A DNA stretch of 64,000 nucleotides, taken from the NCBI RefSeq assembly GCF_000953715.1, contig NZ_LN824141.1:1986501-2050500 (forward strand), written 5' to 3'. The stretch comes from Defluviitoga tunisiensis. Its GTDB lineage: Bacteria > Thermotogota > Thermotogae > Petrotogales > Petrotogaceae. How positions within the stretch are numbered: the first letter of the stretch is position 1; every line of letters starts with the position of its first letter. Both the position numbers and the translations under genes were made by a program. Below the pieces are notes generated by a model, which was given only the letters and a program-made list of their open reading frames with translations, had not been told where the DNA came from and ran no database searches. Positions 9,395 to 19,452 of the stretch are shown here, piece after piece.

Positions 9395-10984
9395 CTATTT
9401 TTCTAAATCTTTTAATATATCTTCTGCTTCTTTTCCTTCAAAATTTTCGAGATTTACAGCACTGACAACCATGTTTCCTCTCTTATTTTCATTTTCAAGG
9501 TTGATTTCTAAAACCTTAACTTCAACTTCTTCACCAATTTCAAATATCTCTCTAACGTTTTTTGAATCAAACGATGCTTTGCTTGATGGAAGATAAGCTT
9601 CAACGTTATGTTTATCAACGAGAACAATAGCACCTTTGTCTACAAATTTAGCAATTTTTCCCTTTACTATATCGCCTGGCTGGACTTCTCTAATTACTTT
9701 TTTCCAAGGATTTTCTAACGCTTTTCTTATAGATAATCTCATTTTTCTATTATCTTTATCAACACTTAATATTTTAACCTTGACATTGCTACCTTCTTTC
9801 AGATAGTTGCTTATATTATCAATAAAATTCCATGAAAGCTCAGAAACATGCAAAAATCCAGTTACTCCTTCCTCTAACTTGATTATAGCCCCATTTTCTA
9901 AGATTTTTTCTACAGTTCCTTTAACAACTATTCCCTCATTATATTTTTCCTCAATATTTTCCCATGGATCTCCCATTGCCAGCTTGTAACTTAAATTCAT
10001 CTTTCTGTTTTCTTTATCTATATCTAACACTTTAACTTTAACTACATCTCCAACCTTTACGACATCTTCAATTCTTCCACGACGTCCCCAAAAAATTTGC
10101 GATTCATGAACTAACCCTTCTATTCCTTCTTCAATTTCTACAGTAAATCCAAACGGAAATATTTTTGTAACAGTCCCATTTACAACACTATCAATAGGGT
10201 ATTTAACCTCTATTGTTTCCCAAGGATCATCTTTCAACTGTTTAATTGAAAGATTAATTTTTTTGTCTTTTTCATCAATATCAACTATTATAGCCTTTAT
10301 TTTTTTCCCAATTTTTAAAAATTCTTTTAGATCCATTCTACTGTTCCAACTTACCTCATTTTTAGGTAAAAATGCTGTAACATAATCAGACAACCTTACA
10401 AAGGCACCAAAATCTTTTACTTCTTCAACTATACCTTCAACTAACATCCCTTTCTTGTAATTACCAAAAAAAACTTCTATTTTCTCTTCAATATAATCTT
10501 TTCTTGATACGACTATATTTCTTCCTTTTTTTGATATTACTTTTACACCAACTTCTTCAGAAGGCATATCTTCATATATTTTCAACAAAGAAAGAGAACC
10601 AGGAAGAAAAGCCTTTACAACTCCTTCTATTAAAACAGTATAACCGTTTTTAACCCTCTCTTTAAAAACAGCTTTGTAATTTTCTCCCTCTTTTATGTCA
10701 TTGAACAATTTTTGCCAAACAGCTTTCTTTTCGGATGCCAAATGCAAACCTTCAGCATCATTAACTTTGGTAATCTTAATGGTTATTAAGTCGCCAATTT
10801 TGTAGTCTCTTTTGGATCTAAGTAGTTCGTCTTGGGTTACAAAAACATCTCCTGGAGAACCTTCCAATGCTACCCATATGCCATCGTTATCTATTTCAAA
10901 AACTTTTCCTTCAAAAATTCTCCCTTTCTTCAATTCAATTATTTCAAGATCTTCCATTAACTCTTCAAAACTCTGCTTTTCCAT
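9395..10984 (-). CDS. rpsA: 30S ribosomal protein S1, six S1 domains
   Basis: S1 binds mRNA on the small subunit and helps start translation. The 529-residue product carries six S1 RNA-binding repeats. Their cores include FEGKVFEIDNDGIWVALEG, GMLVEGIVEEVKDFGAFVRL, GTVTKIFPFGFTVEIEEGIE, GTVEKILENGAIIKLEEGV and KGKIAKFVDKGAIVLVDKHN. ATG at 10984 is chosen because AGGAGG lies eight bases upstream; an in-frame start at 11020 precedes that site. It follows ispH with a 46-bp gap. In many Clostridia and relatives ispH and rpsA are fused into one gene; here they are adjacent but separate. Confidence 0.95.
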   Translation of the reverse strand: MEKQSFEELMEDLEIIELKKGRIFEGKVFEIDNDGIWVALEGSPGDVFVTQDELLRSKRDYKIGDLITIKITKVNDAEGLHLASEKKAVWQKLFNDIKEGENYKAVFKERVKNGYTVLIEGVVKAFLPGSLSLLKIYEDMPSEEVGVKVISKKGRNIVVSRKDYIEEKIEVFFGNYKKGMLVEGIVEEVKDFGAFVRLSDYVTAFLPKNEVSWNSRMDLKEFLKIGKKIKAIIVDIDEKDKKINLSIKQLKDDPWETIEVKYPIDSVVNGTVTKIFPFGFTVEIEEGIEGLVHESQIFWGRRGRIEDVVKVGDVVKVKVLDIDKENRKMNLSYKLAMGDPWENIEEKYNEGIVVKGTVEKILENGAIIKLEEGVTGFLHVSELSWNFIDNISNYLKEGSNVKVKILSVDKDNRKMRLSIRKALENPWKKVIREVQPGDIVKGKIAKFVDKGAIVLVDKHNVEAYLPSSKASFDSKNVREIFEIGEEVEVKVLEINLENENKRGNMVVSAVNLENFEGKEAEDILKDLEK

Positions 10985-11030
10985 CTTAATATCCTCCTTG
11001 CATTCAGATTTTCCCAACATCTATCGTAAA

Positions 11031-11870
11031 TTATAAACTTTTTAAGTAATTTACAACTCTTTCTAACTCAACTATAGGGGTTGAGGAACCAGTTACAATA
11101 CCTATAACATCAGATGGATATATTTCAATTTGTTCAAGTTCCTCATATCTTTCTATATAAAAAGTCCTTTTACAACGCTCTTTTGCTAAATTATACAACT
11201 TTTTGGTATTGGAACTTTGTTTTCCCCCTATTACTAACATTAGATCACATTTTTTTGATAATTCTAACGTTTCTTTTTCTCTTATTAGAGTCTCGGTGCA
11301 TATGGTATTTTTAACAAGAATTTCTTTAAATGAGTTTATCTTTATGGTATCAGCTATAAAATCTTTAAAACTGTCTTCTCCCATAGTTGTTTGTGAAACA
11401 ATTAGCACTTTTTTAAATGTAATATTTAGTGGTTTTTCCGTTATTAAAAGGCTCTTTTCATCAACATTTCCTTTTAGTCCTCTAACCTCTGGATGATCTG
11501 CTTTTCCAAACAATATAGAATAATAGCCTTCTTTCTGTTTTTGCCTTACTAAACTGACAAGATTTTTTACTATAGGACAAGTCATATCTATCACTTTCAA
11601 AAAATTATTTTCTAGGACAATTTTTTCTTTTTCTGTTATTCCATGAGCCCTTATAACAATTATTTTAGAATTTGCATCTTGAGGAATTTCTTCAAGGCTG
11701 TTTATTACTTTTGCTCGAAGTTCTTTTAGTTCATTCATTACTTCATTATTATGAACCAATTCTCCATATATATAAACTTCTTTATATTGTTCTAAAATTG
11801 TCTTTACCTCTTGAATTGCCCTCGACACCCCAAAGCAAAAGCCAATTCTCTTAGCTACAAGTATTTCCAT
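11031..11870 (-). CDS. ispH: 4-hydroxy-3-methylbut-2-enyl diphosphate reductase IspH
   Basis: IspH is the last MEP-pathway enzyme: a [4Fe-4S] reductase converting HMBPP into IPP and DMAPP. The three cluster cysteines are visible as Cys12 (GFCFGV), Cys98 (MTCPIV) and Cys191 (TICTET), with conserved substrate-binding His40, His76 and His126 (ELVHNNEV, RAHGI, DHPEVRG). The 279-residue length is typical. It starts inside the end of cmk (20-bp overlap) with AGGAGAAAGG upstream, so expression is coupled. A second MEP gene, ispD, lies at 32553. Confidence 0.96.
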   Translation of the reverse strand: MEILVAKRIGFCFGVSRAIQEVKTILEQYKEVYIYGELVHNNEVMNELKELRAKVINSLEEIPQDANSKIIVIRAHGITEKEKIVLENNFLKVIDMTCPIVKNLVSLVRQKQKEGYYSILFGKADHPEVRGLKGNVDEKSLLITEKPLNITFKKVLIVSQTTMGEDSFKDFIADTIKINSFKEILVKNTICTETLIREKETLELSKKCDLMLVIGGKQSSNTKKLYNLAKERCKRTFYIERYEELEQIEIYPSDVIGIVTGSSTPIVELERVVNYLKSL

Positions 11871-12540
11871 ATAAACCTTTCTCCTTCAAAATATTAACTA
11901 TTTCTTGAATAACATCTTCTATAGTTTTATTAGTAGTATCAATAATAATAGCATCTTCTGCAGGCCGCAAAGGAGAAATATTTCTTGTTGAATCAGCTTT
12001 ATCTCTTTCTTCTATTTCCTTTAAAATATCTTGATATGATACATTTTCTCCTCTTTCTTTCAATTCTTTCCATCTTCTTCTAGCTCTCTCTTCCAAGGAA
12101 GCTGTTAAAAAAATTTTTATATCACTATTAGGTAATACTTCAGTGCCAATATCTCTTCCATCTACTACAACACTGTTTTTTTTCGATATTTCTTTTATCA
12201 GATGGTTCACTTTTTCTCTGACAGCAGCATTTTTTGAGTAAATGGAGGCGAGCATCCCTGACTTTGCATTTTTTATCTTGTCTGAAACATCTTCCCCATT
12301 TAAATAATATTTGTTATTTTTAATTACAATTTCTATATCATCTATCTTATTCATGATAGTTTTAGAATCTTCAGGATTGATCTGTTGGTTATCTAAATAA
12401 TAACCTATAATTCTGTATAATGCTCCACTATTTAAATAGAAGATTCCTAAAAGATCTGCAATCTTTTGAGCAATGGTAGATTTTCCTGAACCTGCAGGTC
12501 CATCAATAGCAATCTTTATAGTATGATTCTTACAAGCCAT
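11851..12540 (-). CDS. cmk: Cytidylate kinase
   Basis: This enzyme phosphorylates CMP and dCMP with ATP, supplying CDP for nucleic acids and lipids. It has the P-loop GPAGSGKST at residues 14-22, the NMP-binding DGRDIGTEVLP motif, and the lid region RARRRWKELKERG followed by RDKADSTRNISPLRPAEDA. The 229-residue length fits. It follows aspS with a 21-bp gap and overlaps ispH. The cmk-ispH-rpsA-der order is a familiar conserved arrangement. Confidence 0.96.
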   Translation of the reverse strand: MACKNHTIKIAIDGPAGSGKSTIAQKIADLLGIFYLNSGALYRIIGYYLDNQQINPEDSKTIMNKIDDIEIVIKNNKYYLNGEDVSDKIKNAKSGMLASIYSKNAAVREKVNHLIKEISKKNSVVVDGRDIGTEVLPNSDIKIFLTASLEERARRRWKELKERGENVSYQDILKEIEERDKADSTRNISPLRPAEDAIIIDTTNKTIEDVIQEIVNILKEKGLYGNTCS

Positions 12541-12561
12541 TTTTATCCCAACTATTCATAT

Positions 12562-14349
12562 TTATTCTTCCTTGTTGGTTAATTCATTCAATAAAATTAG
12601 GTTCAACTCATCTAGTTGTTTTTTTGAAACAGGAGAAGGTGCACCTGTCATCGGATCTGAACCAGAAGCTGTCTTTGGAAAGGCAATCACTTCTTTTATT
12701 GAATCTTCTCCAACAAGAACACTAACTAATCTATCCATCCCTACTGCAATTCCGCCATGGGGAGGTGCGCCATACTTAAATGCCTCTATTAAAAAACCAA
12801 ACTTTTCTTCGATTTCATTTTCAGACAATCCCAAAACTTCAAATACTTCTTTTTGAATGGTTCTGTCGTGAATTCTAATACTACCGCTTGCTATTTCATA
12901 TCCATTAATAACTAAATCATAAGACTGAGACTTTATTTTTAGAGGATCGATATCTTTAAATTTTTTAAAATCTTCTAGATTAGGCATTGTAAATGGATGA
13001 TGCTCAGCCATAATTCTTTGTTCCTCTTCACTCCAAGAAAACATTGGAAAATCGATTACCCACAAAAAATCAAAACCTGATTTTTTCTCAAATTCTTGTT
13101 TTATTATTTTATTTCTTAATTGACCTAATATTTGATTAACTTTGCTATTCTCTCCTAGTATCATTAACATAACACTATTCTTTTTAATTATATCATTTTC
13201 TATTAGTTTTCTTATTTCTCTTTCTGCTATCTTTTTAATGTTTGATCTAATATCTCCAGAGTTAGTAAGAGATATCCATATCATTCCAGAACTTCCTAAG
13301 CTTTTTACATATTCAACAAGTTCGTCAAACTTGCTTCTTGCAAAGTTTTCTGCTTTTTCTGGTATAATGAAACCTTTTAATACAGAACCATTTGCTAATT
13401 CTTCTTTTATAAACTTAGCTTCAGTTTCTTCAAAGTAATTACTCAATTCAATAAACTCCATGCCATATCTGGTATCAGGTTTATCTGACCCGTACTTATT
13501 CATTACATCGTCATATGTATATCTTCTAAAAGGAACTACTATTTTCTCATTTATAGTTTTTTGAAAAATGTCTTTTATCAATTGTTCAGTCACATTAAAT
13601 ATATCTTCTCTTTTAATAAAAGAAGCTTCTATATCAATTTGTGTAAATTCAGGCTGCCTATCTGCCCTAAAATCCTCGTCTCTAAAGCAACGCGCAATTT
13701 GAAAATATCTATCAAACCCTGCTACCATAAGCAACTGTTTAAATAGTTGTGGCGATTGAGGCAAGGCATAAAATGTTCCAGGTTTTAATCTTGAAGGAAC
13801 TAAAAAATCTCTTGCACCTTCTGGTGTTGATTTGGTAAGATAAGGGGTTTCTATCTCTAGAAAATTTTGTGATGATAGATAATCTCTCGTTGCTTTCATA
13901 ACTTGATGCCTTATAATGAGATTTTTCTGCATCTTTTCTTTTCTTAAGTCTAAATATCTATATTTCAACCTAAGATTTTCTGAAACATCTTCGTCCTTAT
14001 TGATATATATAGGCGGTACTTCAGATTCAGATATAATTTCTAATTGAGTCGCTAGAACTTCTATTTCACCTGTCTTCATACCTAAATTAATATCTTTTTC
14101 AGGTCTTGTTCTTACCACTCCTGTGATTGAAACTACAAATTCGTTTTTTAATTCTAATGATCTCTCATATACTTCTTTGTTATCATTAGGGTCAAAAACA
14201 ACCTGTGTTTTACCATATCTATCTCTCACAAGAACAAATATTAATCCACCTAAATTTCTTATTCTATCAACCCATCCATTTAGTACTACTTTTTTACCAG
14301 TATCTTCTTTTGTAAGTTGTCCACAAGTGTGTGTTCTTTGTTGAAACAA
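12562..14349 (-). CDS. aspS: Aspartyl-tRNA synthetase
   Basis: A bacterial-type class II synthetase of 595 residues. It has an N-terminal OB-fold anticodon-binding domain (GWVDRIRNLGGLIFVLVRDRYG), class II motif 2 (FRDEDFRADRQPEFTQID), a GAD insertion domain in the middle, and motif 3 (GIAVGMDRLVSVLVG). The start is TTG at 14349 (MFQQRTHTCGQL), because AGGAGGTG lies just upstream; an in-frame GTG at 14358 is inside that site. No asparagine or glutamine amidation genes are seen here, so discriminating or non-discriminating behaviour is not resolved. It is divergent from the Ompα-like gene. Confidence 0.96.
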   Translation of the reverse strand: MFQQRTHTCGQLTKEDTGKKVVLNGWVDRIRNLGGLIFVLVRDRYGKTQVVFDPNDNKEVYERSLELKNEFVVSITGVVRTRPEKDINLGMKTGEIEVLATQLEIISESEVPPIYINKDEDVSENLRLKYRYLDLRKEKMQKNLIIRHQVMKATRDYLSSQNFLEIETPYLTKSTPEGARDFLVPSRLKPGTFYALPQSPQLFKQLLMVAGFDRYFQIARCFRDEDFRADRQPEFTQIDIEASFIKREDIFNVTEQLIKDIFQKTINEKIVVPFRRYTYDDVMNKYGSDKPDTRYGMEFIELSNYFEETEAKFIKEELANGSVLKGFIIPEKAENFARSKFDELVEYVKSLGSSGMIWISLTNSGDIRSNIKKIAEREIRKLIENDIIKKNSVMLMILGENSKVNQILGQLRNKIIKQEFEKKSGFDFLWVIDFPMFSWSEEEQRIMAEHHPFTMPNLEDFKKFKDIDPLKIKSQSYDLVINGYEIASGSIRIHDRTIQKEVFEVLGLSENEIEEKFGFLIEAFKYGAPPHGGIAVGMDRLVSVLVGEDSIKEVIAFPKTASGSDPMTGAPSPVSKKQLDELNLILLNELTNKEE

Positions 14350-14374
14350 AAATAACACCTCCTCTAATTATTCA

Positions 14375-14407
14375 TTTTATTTTACCATTTTTTGTGGTAA
14401 AATAAAA
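14375..14407. promoter_or_regulatory. 13-bp inverted repeat between aspS and the Ompα-like gene
   Basis: Perfect arms of 13 bases (14375-14387 and 14395-14407, core TTTTACCA/TGGTAAAA) are separated by a 7-base T-rich loop. The palindrome places TGGTAAAAT, an extended -10-like sequence, on both strands facing outward toward the two divergent genes. It could therefore be a pair of overlapping divergent promoters or an operator. With no gene ending here, a terminator role is unlikely. Confidence 0.5.
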
Positions 14408-14451
14408 CTAGTAAATTACTAATAACATTATAAAAACCAGGAGGTGTTGCT

Positions 14452-15456
14452 GTGAAAAAGGTAGGGATTTTGTTTTTCGTGATTATTTTAACAGTAGGAG
14501 TATTCTCACAGACTTTTAAGGATGTACCCATTAACCATTGGGCTTATGACGCAGTAGAAAGGCTTTCAAAAATTGGCATTATTGAGGGATATCCCGATGG
14601 TACCTTTAAAGGTTTAGAAAACATGAACAGATATCAGCTTACGGTAGCTCTTTCAAGAACTATAGACTATATAAATCAGTCGGTAGTTTCTCCATTGGCT
14701 CAAAATTTATCTAACTTGGAGAAAAAGGTAAATTCATTGTCTGTTCCTCAAGGGGTTTCTAGTGCAGAATTACAACAGATTCAAAGTAGGTTAGATTCTA
14801 TTTCAAGTAACGTATCGAATCTTCAAAGCTCAGTTACTAGGTTAGACAATTCTGTTAAAGAGCTTCAAAATTCTTATGAATTACTAGGTTACACTACAAC
14901 TAAGATAACTGAATTAGAAAGAAAAATTGATAATTTGACGGTTCCTACTTCCACTGTTAGCAAGAGTGATATTGACTCCCTAAACACAAAAGTTTCTCAA
15001 TTACAAACTAGTGTAACTAGTTTGAATAGTAACTATCAAAATCTCTCTTTAACAACTTCTCAACTCCAAGAAGAGGTTAAAAAAGTTTCAGAGGTTCAAA
15101 ATTCTCTTGCAAAAACAAACCAAGAAGTAGAGAAATTAAACGCTTTAGTTAGCAACCTTAACACAAAAATAAATACTAAAGCTGATGCAACTGATGTAGC
15201 TCAACTCAAAACTGATACCCAACAATTAAATACAAAAGTCAACGCTAATGCTCAAAATATATCAAAATTAGACTCTCAAGTTCAAGCCGTACAAAAGAAC
15301 GTTTCTGATTTAACTCAAGAAGTTAGTAATGTAAGAAAAGTCGCAGAAAGCGCTGGAAAAGGTGGAGGAATAAACTTTGTGGATATTATTATAGCCGTTG
15401 TAGTATCTACTGGTATTTCGTTCCTTCTCAATAGCCTAATGGGAAGCGGAAGTTAA
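14452..15456 (+). CDS. Ompα-like toga spacer protein: SLH domain, long coiled coil, C-terminal anchor
   Basis: A secreted 334-residue protein of the Thermotogota Ompα type, the rod that tethers the outer toga to the cell body. It has a signal peptide (VGILFFVIILTVGVFSQ) and one SLH domain at about residues 22-75 (TFKDVPINHWAYDAVERLSK, GIIEGYPDGTFKG). About 220 residues of heptad-rich coiled coil follow, high in Ser, Thr, Asn and Gln, and the C-terminal hydrophobic segment (FVDIIIAVVVSTGISFLLNSL) anchors it in the outer membrane. The start is GTG behind AGGAGGTG. A strong terminator follows immediately. It is shorter than some Ompα rods. Confidence 0.88.
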   Translation: MKKVGILFFVIILTVGVFSQTFKDVPINHWAYDAVERLSKIGIIEGYPDGTFKGLENMNRYQLTVALSRTIDYINQSVVSPLAQNLSNLEKKVNSLSVPQGVSSAELQQIQSRLDSISSNVSNLQSSVTRLDNSVKELQNSYELLGYTTTKITELERKIDNLTVPTSTVSKSDIDSLNTKVSQLQTSVTSLNSNYQNLSLTTSQLQEEVKKVSEVQNSLAKTNQEVEKLNALVSNLNTKINTKADATDVAQLKTDTQQLNTKVNANAQNISKLDSQVQAVQKNVSDLTQEVSNVRKVAESAGKGGGINFVDIIIAVVVSTGISFLLNSLMGSGS

Positions 15457-15480
15457 TATTGAGTTAATATTTTTTAAAAT

Positions 15481-15521
15481 AATAAAATATGCCGCGAGTA
15501 ATACTTGCGGCATATTTTATT
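15481..15521. terminator. Bidirectional rho-independent terminator
   Basis: Perfect 15-bp arms (15481-15495 and 15507-15521, core ATGCCGC/GCGGCAT) with an 11-base loop lie between two convergent genes. The A/T-rich outer arms give a U tract in both directions. The right arm overlaps the last codon and stop of the PhoU-like gene. Confidence 0.92.
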
Positions 15522-16170
15522 TAACTTTTCTTTTTAAAACAATCACTGACACTCTATCAGAAGCATCTTCTGCTCTATCAGCTATATCTCCTATCTGAGA
15601 AAATATGTCTCTTAATTCAAGCTTTTCTGCTAATTCTAAATTGCCCATAGAAAATAACTTCTTAATCATACTTTTTTCTAAAACATCTTCTTTATGTTCG
15701 AATTCCTCGACTTTTAATATATCTTCGTTCGTCTTTTCTATGTTTAAAAACAAAGATTCTATAGAACTTTTTAAGTGTTTATAAGTTTCCCTAACATATT
15801 GATTTTGCTTTAATATATCCTCTTTGAACTCTTCTGGAATTTTAGGCCTTTGAAAATCAAGACTCTCAGATACACTTTGAATCTTATTCATAACTTTATC
15901 TACACTTTCTATTAAAGCTAATAGCTCCCCTCTCAAATTAGGCAAAAATGCGCCTTCATACATAACACTTATTGATTTTCTTCGCAAGATATCTGCTTGA
16001 TTTTCAAGTAAAGATACTTTTTGAACCTTCTCCATCATTTCTTCATATTGGTTAGTTAAATATAACTCGAGAACCTCTTGAAATACATCTAATCCTTCTT
16101 GAATTTTATCCAAATGTTTAAAAACAAGATCTTTAACCTTTTCTTCTTTTTTACCCACAAAAAGTCTCAT
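15517..16170 (-). CDS. DUF47 / PhoU-like protein
   Basis: A 217-residue all-helical protein of the DUF47 family, related to PhoU. The repeated metal-binding type motifs are visible: LLENQADILRRKS at about residue 52, FEHKEDVLEKS near 165, and DIADRAEDASDRV near the end. Family members usually sit beside PiT-type phosphate transporters and regulate them, but no transporter gene is in this window. It lies downstream of ileS with a 31-bp gap on the same strand. Confidence 0.85.
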   Translation of the reverse strand: MRLFVGKKEEKVKDLVFKHLDKIQEGLDVFQEVLELYLTNQYEEMMEKVQKVSLLENQADILRRKSISVMYEGAFLPNLRGELLALIESVDKVMNKIQSVSESLDFQRPKIPEEFKEDILKQNQYVRETYKHLKSSIESLFLNIEKTNEDILKVEEFEHKEDVLEKSMIKKLFSMGNLELAEKLELRDIFSQIGDIADRAEDASDRVSVIVLKRKVK

Positions 16171-16201
16171 AACTCACCCCCAGTTTAAACCGAAGAAAAC
16201 C

Positions 16202-18961
16202 TCAGTATTCTTCAGCCCTTAAAACTTTGGCACACCTTGGACAAACGTCCGGATACTTTTCGTCTTTTCCAGTTTGAGGATCTATCTTCCAACATCTTTC
16301 ACATTTTTTACCGATGGCTTGAACTATTTTTATTTTGGCTTTCTTCCCATCAAAACCCTCATCAACAGAACCTATCTCACATTGAGATACAATAAAAATA
16401 TCTGCCAAAAAACTTTCATCAAAATCTGTTAAGAATTTCTTTAAGTCCTGGTCATGAATATCTAAAATAACCTTTGCATCTAGTGAGTTCCCTATAAGTT
16501 TTTCTTTTCTTTTCTCTTCTAGGGCTTTAAGTACATCTTCTCTAAGAGATAATATAACCTCCCACTTTTCTTCTAATTTAGGTTCTAAATATTTTTCATT
16601 ATATTCAGGCCATTGCTCAACAAAAACTGTTTTATATTTTTTCTCACTAGTTGGAAGATAATCATAAACTTCTTCTGCAGTAAATGAAATAATTGGTGCC
16701 ATCATTTTAGTAAGAGCAATTAGCGCTTCATACAGGACTGTTTGTGCGGACCTTCTTAATTTAGATTTTTTACCTTCTACATAAATTCTGTCCTTAATTA
16801 TATCTAAATAAATGGAGCTCATATCAATAGTACAAAAGTTATTAATCAAATAATGTACTTTATAAAATTCATAATTATCGTATGCAGCAGTAACATCCTT
16901 AATAAGTTTGTGTAGTTTTAACATTGCCCATTTATCAATTTCGTACATCTCTTCATATTCAACACAATCTTTTTGGGGATCAAAGTCATAAATATTACCT
17001 AATAAAAATCTTAAGGTATTCCTTAATTTTCTATATATTTCAACTTGTTGCTGTAATATATTATCTGAAATCTTTATATCCATAGTATAATCTGATGAAG
17101 CAACCCATAATCTTAATATATCTGCACCATATTTATCTATTACATCCCTTGGATTAATAACATTACCAAGTGATTTAGACATTTTACGTCCATCCTCATC
17201 TTTAATAAATCCATGAGTTAAAACTGCTTTATATGGGGCCTTACCGTGTTTTGCTACCGACAAAAAAATCGAACTTTGAAACCAACCTCTGTGTTGGTCG
17301 CTTCCTTCAAGATATAAATCAGCAGGAAATTTTTTCAATTCCTCTCTTGTATTCACAACTGCTTCAAAAGATGAGCCAGAATCTATCCATACATCTAATA
17401 TATCTTCTTGTTTAGAAAAAATAGAACCGCCACATTTTGGGCAGACAAAATTCTTAGGCAATAAATCTTTTATGTCTTTTTCAAACCAAGCATTACTTCC
17501 ATAATTTCTAACTATATCAATAACACTGTCTAAGGTTTCTACACTTAAAATTAAATCGCCACATTGTTCACATCTAACAGCAGGAATCGGTATACCCCAA
17601 GCTCTTTGCCTTGAAATCACCCAATCTGGCCTTTCCTTAACCATTGAAGTGATTCTATTTTCTCCCCATTTTGGTATCCAATTAACCTGTTTAATTTGTT
17701 CTAATACTTTTTCTCTATAATTATTTTTCTCTAAATCGATAAACCACTGTTCTGTAGCTCTAAAAATAATAGGATTTTTACATCTCCAACAATGTGGATA
17801 AGAATGAACCATCTTACCAGAAGCTAAAAGAAAGTTAGATTCTTTTAAGTCACTTATTATGACCTCATTTGCATCCCATATTTTCAATCCTGCATATTTG
17901 CCAGCTTCCTTCGTAAAGTAACCTCTATCATCTACAGGAGAAATTATTGGGAGATTATATTTTAAACCTGTTTTATAGTCATCAACTCCATGTCCTGGTG
18001 CTGTATGTACGCAACCGGTACCTTCATCCAAAGTTACATAATCTGCTAGAACAATTAAACTATCTCTATTCATAAAGGGATGAACGGCCTTTTTTCCTTC
18101 TAACTTTTGACCTTTGAACGTTTCTATTATGTTATATTGTTGTATATGTGTTTGTTCTAATGTTTTAGTAATTAATTCTTTAGCTAATATCCAATATTCT
18201 CCATCAACTTTAACTTTTGCATACTCAAAATCAGGATGCACCGCAATAGCAACATTGGCTGGTAAAGTCCAAGGCGTGGTAGTCCATATTACTATATATG
18301 TATCCTTCTCTTCTTTCATCGGAAATTTTACATATATAGAATCAGATTTATGATCATGATATTCTACTTCTGCTTCTGCTAAAGCAGTTTCACATTCCGT
18401 ACACCAATATATAGGTTTTTTCCCTCTATAAACATTTCCTGTTTCTACCAAACTTTTAAGAACTTCTAAAACTTTCGCCTCATACTCAGGTTTCAAAGTC
18501 AAATATGGATCTTCCCAAAAACCTATAACACCAAGTCTTTTAAAGCTTTCTTTTTGAATATCAACATATTTCATTGCAAATTCTTCACATATTTTTCTTA
18601 TTTCTAATTTATCTAGTTCCTTAGCTTTGTCACCTAACTTTGTTGTCACACTATGTTCTATTGGAAGACCATGAGTATCCCAACCAGGAACATATGGAGA
18701 ATTATATCCTCGTAGAGTTTTATATTTTATTACAATATCCTTTAAAACTTTGTTTAAGGCAGTTCCTAAATGTATATCACCATTTGCATAAGGTGGTCCA
18801 TCATGCAATATATATTTTTCGGCATCCTTTCTATTTTCCATTAAGTAATTAGCTACATCTATATCTTCCCATTTTTCCAGAATAGTTGGTTCCAATGATT
18901 TTAAATTGGCCTTCATCTTAAAATCTGTTTTAGGAAGGTTTATTGTATCTTTATAATTCAA
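16202..18961 (-). CDS. ileS: Isoleucyl-tRNA synthetase
   Basis: A class I synthetase of 919 residues. It has the HIGH-type motif [11 protein letters not shown], a long editing (CP1) domain with [13 protein letters not shown], the KMSKS motif in [11 protein letters not shown], and a C-terminal zinc finger with two CxxC pairs (CERCW and CPRC). The start is TTG at 18961 ([14 protein letters not shown]), seven bases after GGAGGTG; the in-frame TTG at 18976 lies upstream of that site. It follows the response-regulator gene with a 20-bp gap. Confidence 0.97.
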   Translation of the reverse strand: MNYKDTINLPKTDFKMKANLKSLEPTILEKWEDIDVANYLMENRKDAEKYILHDGPPYANGDIHLGTALNKVLKDIVIKYKTLRGYNSPYVPGWDTHGLPIEHSVTTKLGDKAKELDKLEIRKICEEFAMKYVDIQKESFKRLGVIGFWEDPYLTLKPEYEAKVLEVLKSLVETGNVYRGKKPIYWCTECETALAEAEVEYHDHKSDSIYVKFPMKEEKDTYIVIWTTTPWTLPANVAIAVHPDFEYAKVKVDGEYWILAKELITKTLEQTHIQQYNIIETFKGQKLEGKKAVHPFMNRDSLIVLADYVTLDEGTGCVHTAPGHGVDDYKTGLKYNLPIISPVDDRGYFTKEAGKYAGLKIWDANEVIISDLKESNFLLASGKMVHSYPHCWRCKNPIIFRATEQWFIDLEKNNYREKVLEQIKQVNWIPKWGENRITSMVKERPDWVISRQRAWGIPIPAVRCEQCGDLILSVETLDSVIDIVRNYGSNAWFEKDIKDLLPKNFVCPKCGGSIFSKQEDILDVWIDSGSSFEAVVNTREELKKFPADLYLEGSDQHRGWFQSSIFLSVAKHGKAPYKAVLTHGFIKDEDGRKMSKSLGNVINPRDVIDKYGADILRLWVASSDYTMDIKISDNILQQQVEIYRKLRNTLRFLLGNIYDFDPQKDCVEYEEMYEIDKWAMLKLHKLIKDVTAAYDNYEFYKVHYLINNFCTIDMSSIYLDIIKDRIYVEGKKSKLRRSAQTVLYEALIALTKMMAPIISFTAEEVYDYLPTSEKKYKTVFVEQWPEYNEKYLEPKLEEKWEVILSLREDVLKALEEKRKEKLIGNSLDAKVILDIHDQDLKKFLTDFDESFLADIFIVSQCEIGSVDEGFDGKKAKIKIVQAIGKKCERCWKIDPQTGKDEKYPDVCPRCAKVLRAEEY

Positions 18962-18981
18962 AATGTGCACCTCCAAATTTT

Positions 18982-19341
18982 TTATTTGATTTTTATTAAG
19001 TTTTTTATTGTGTCTATTAATTCTGTTAAATCCATAGACTTAACTACATATGCATCTGCAGCCCATGAAGCCATTTCACTTTTATAATGTGAATAAGCCG
19101 TAAGAAATATGATTTTTTTATTAGAATACTTCTTTCTAATTTCTGCCGCTAACTCTAAACCGTTGACATCAGGCATCTCTATATCTGTACAAATAATTTC
19201 TATATCTTTATTATTATCTAGTATTTCTAATGCCTTTTTAGCATTTGGCGCACAAAAAACTTCATATCCAGCGTCTTCCAATTCTTCTTTTATTAAAGTC
19301 CTTATATTTTCTTCATCATCTACAACTAATATCTTTGACAA
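18982..19341 (-). CDS. Single-domain response regulator (CheY-like receiver)
   Basis: A 119-residue receiver domain with no output domain. Acidic residues sit in VVDDEENIR, the phosphoryl-accepting Asp is in [13 protein letters not shown], the conserved Thr is in IIFLTAYS and the Lys in YVVKSMD. It lies 111 bp downstream of a large soluble histidine kinase on the same strand, so it is probably its partner, signalling through protein contact rather than DNA binding. It is followed by ileS. Confidence 0.9.
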   Translation of the reverse strand: MSKILVVDDEENIRTLIKEELEDAGYEVFCAPNAKKALEILDNNKDIEIICTDIEMPDVNGLELAAEIRKKYSNKKIIFLTAYSHYKSEMASWAADAYVVKSMDLTELIDTIKNLIKIK

Positions 19342-19452
19342 TTTTATCCCTCCACTTTTTTCTTTTCTTTATTCTCCAAAAATTCTTTAAAATTATATAG
19401 TAATCAAAATACTAAAGTATTTATGTGTTTTTTATAACTTTGGTTAACATTA

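Noticed and set aside
9395-11870. Fused IspH-S1 protein
   Set aside because: ispH ends with a stop at 11031, and rpsA has its own AGGAGG and ATG at 10984; the genes are adjacent but separate.
18962-18981. T-box riboswitch upstream of ileS, aspS, metG or proS
   Set aside because: Leaders are only about 20-90 bases (or are the IscB element for proS), and no T-box TGGNACC sequence with a specifier stem was found.
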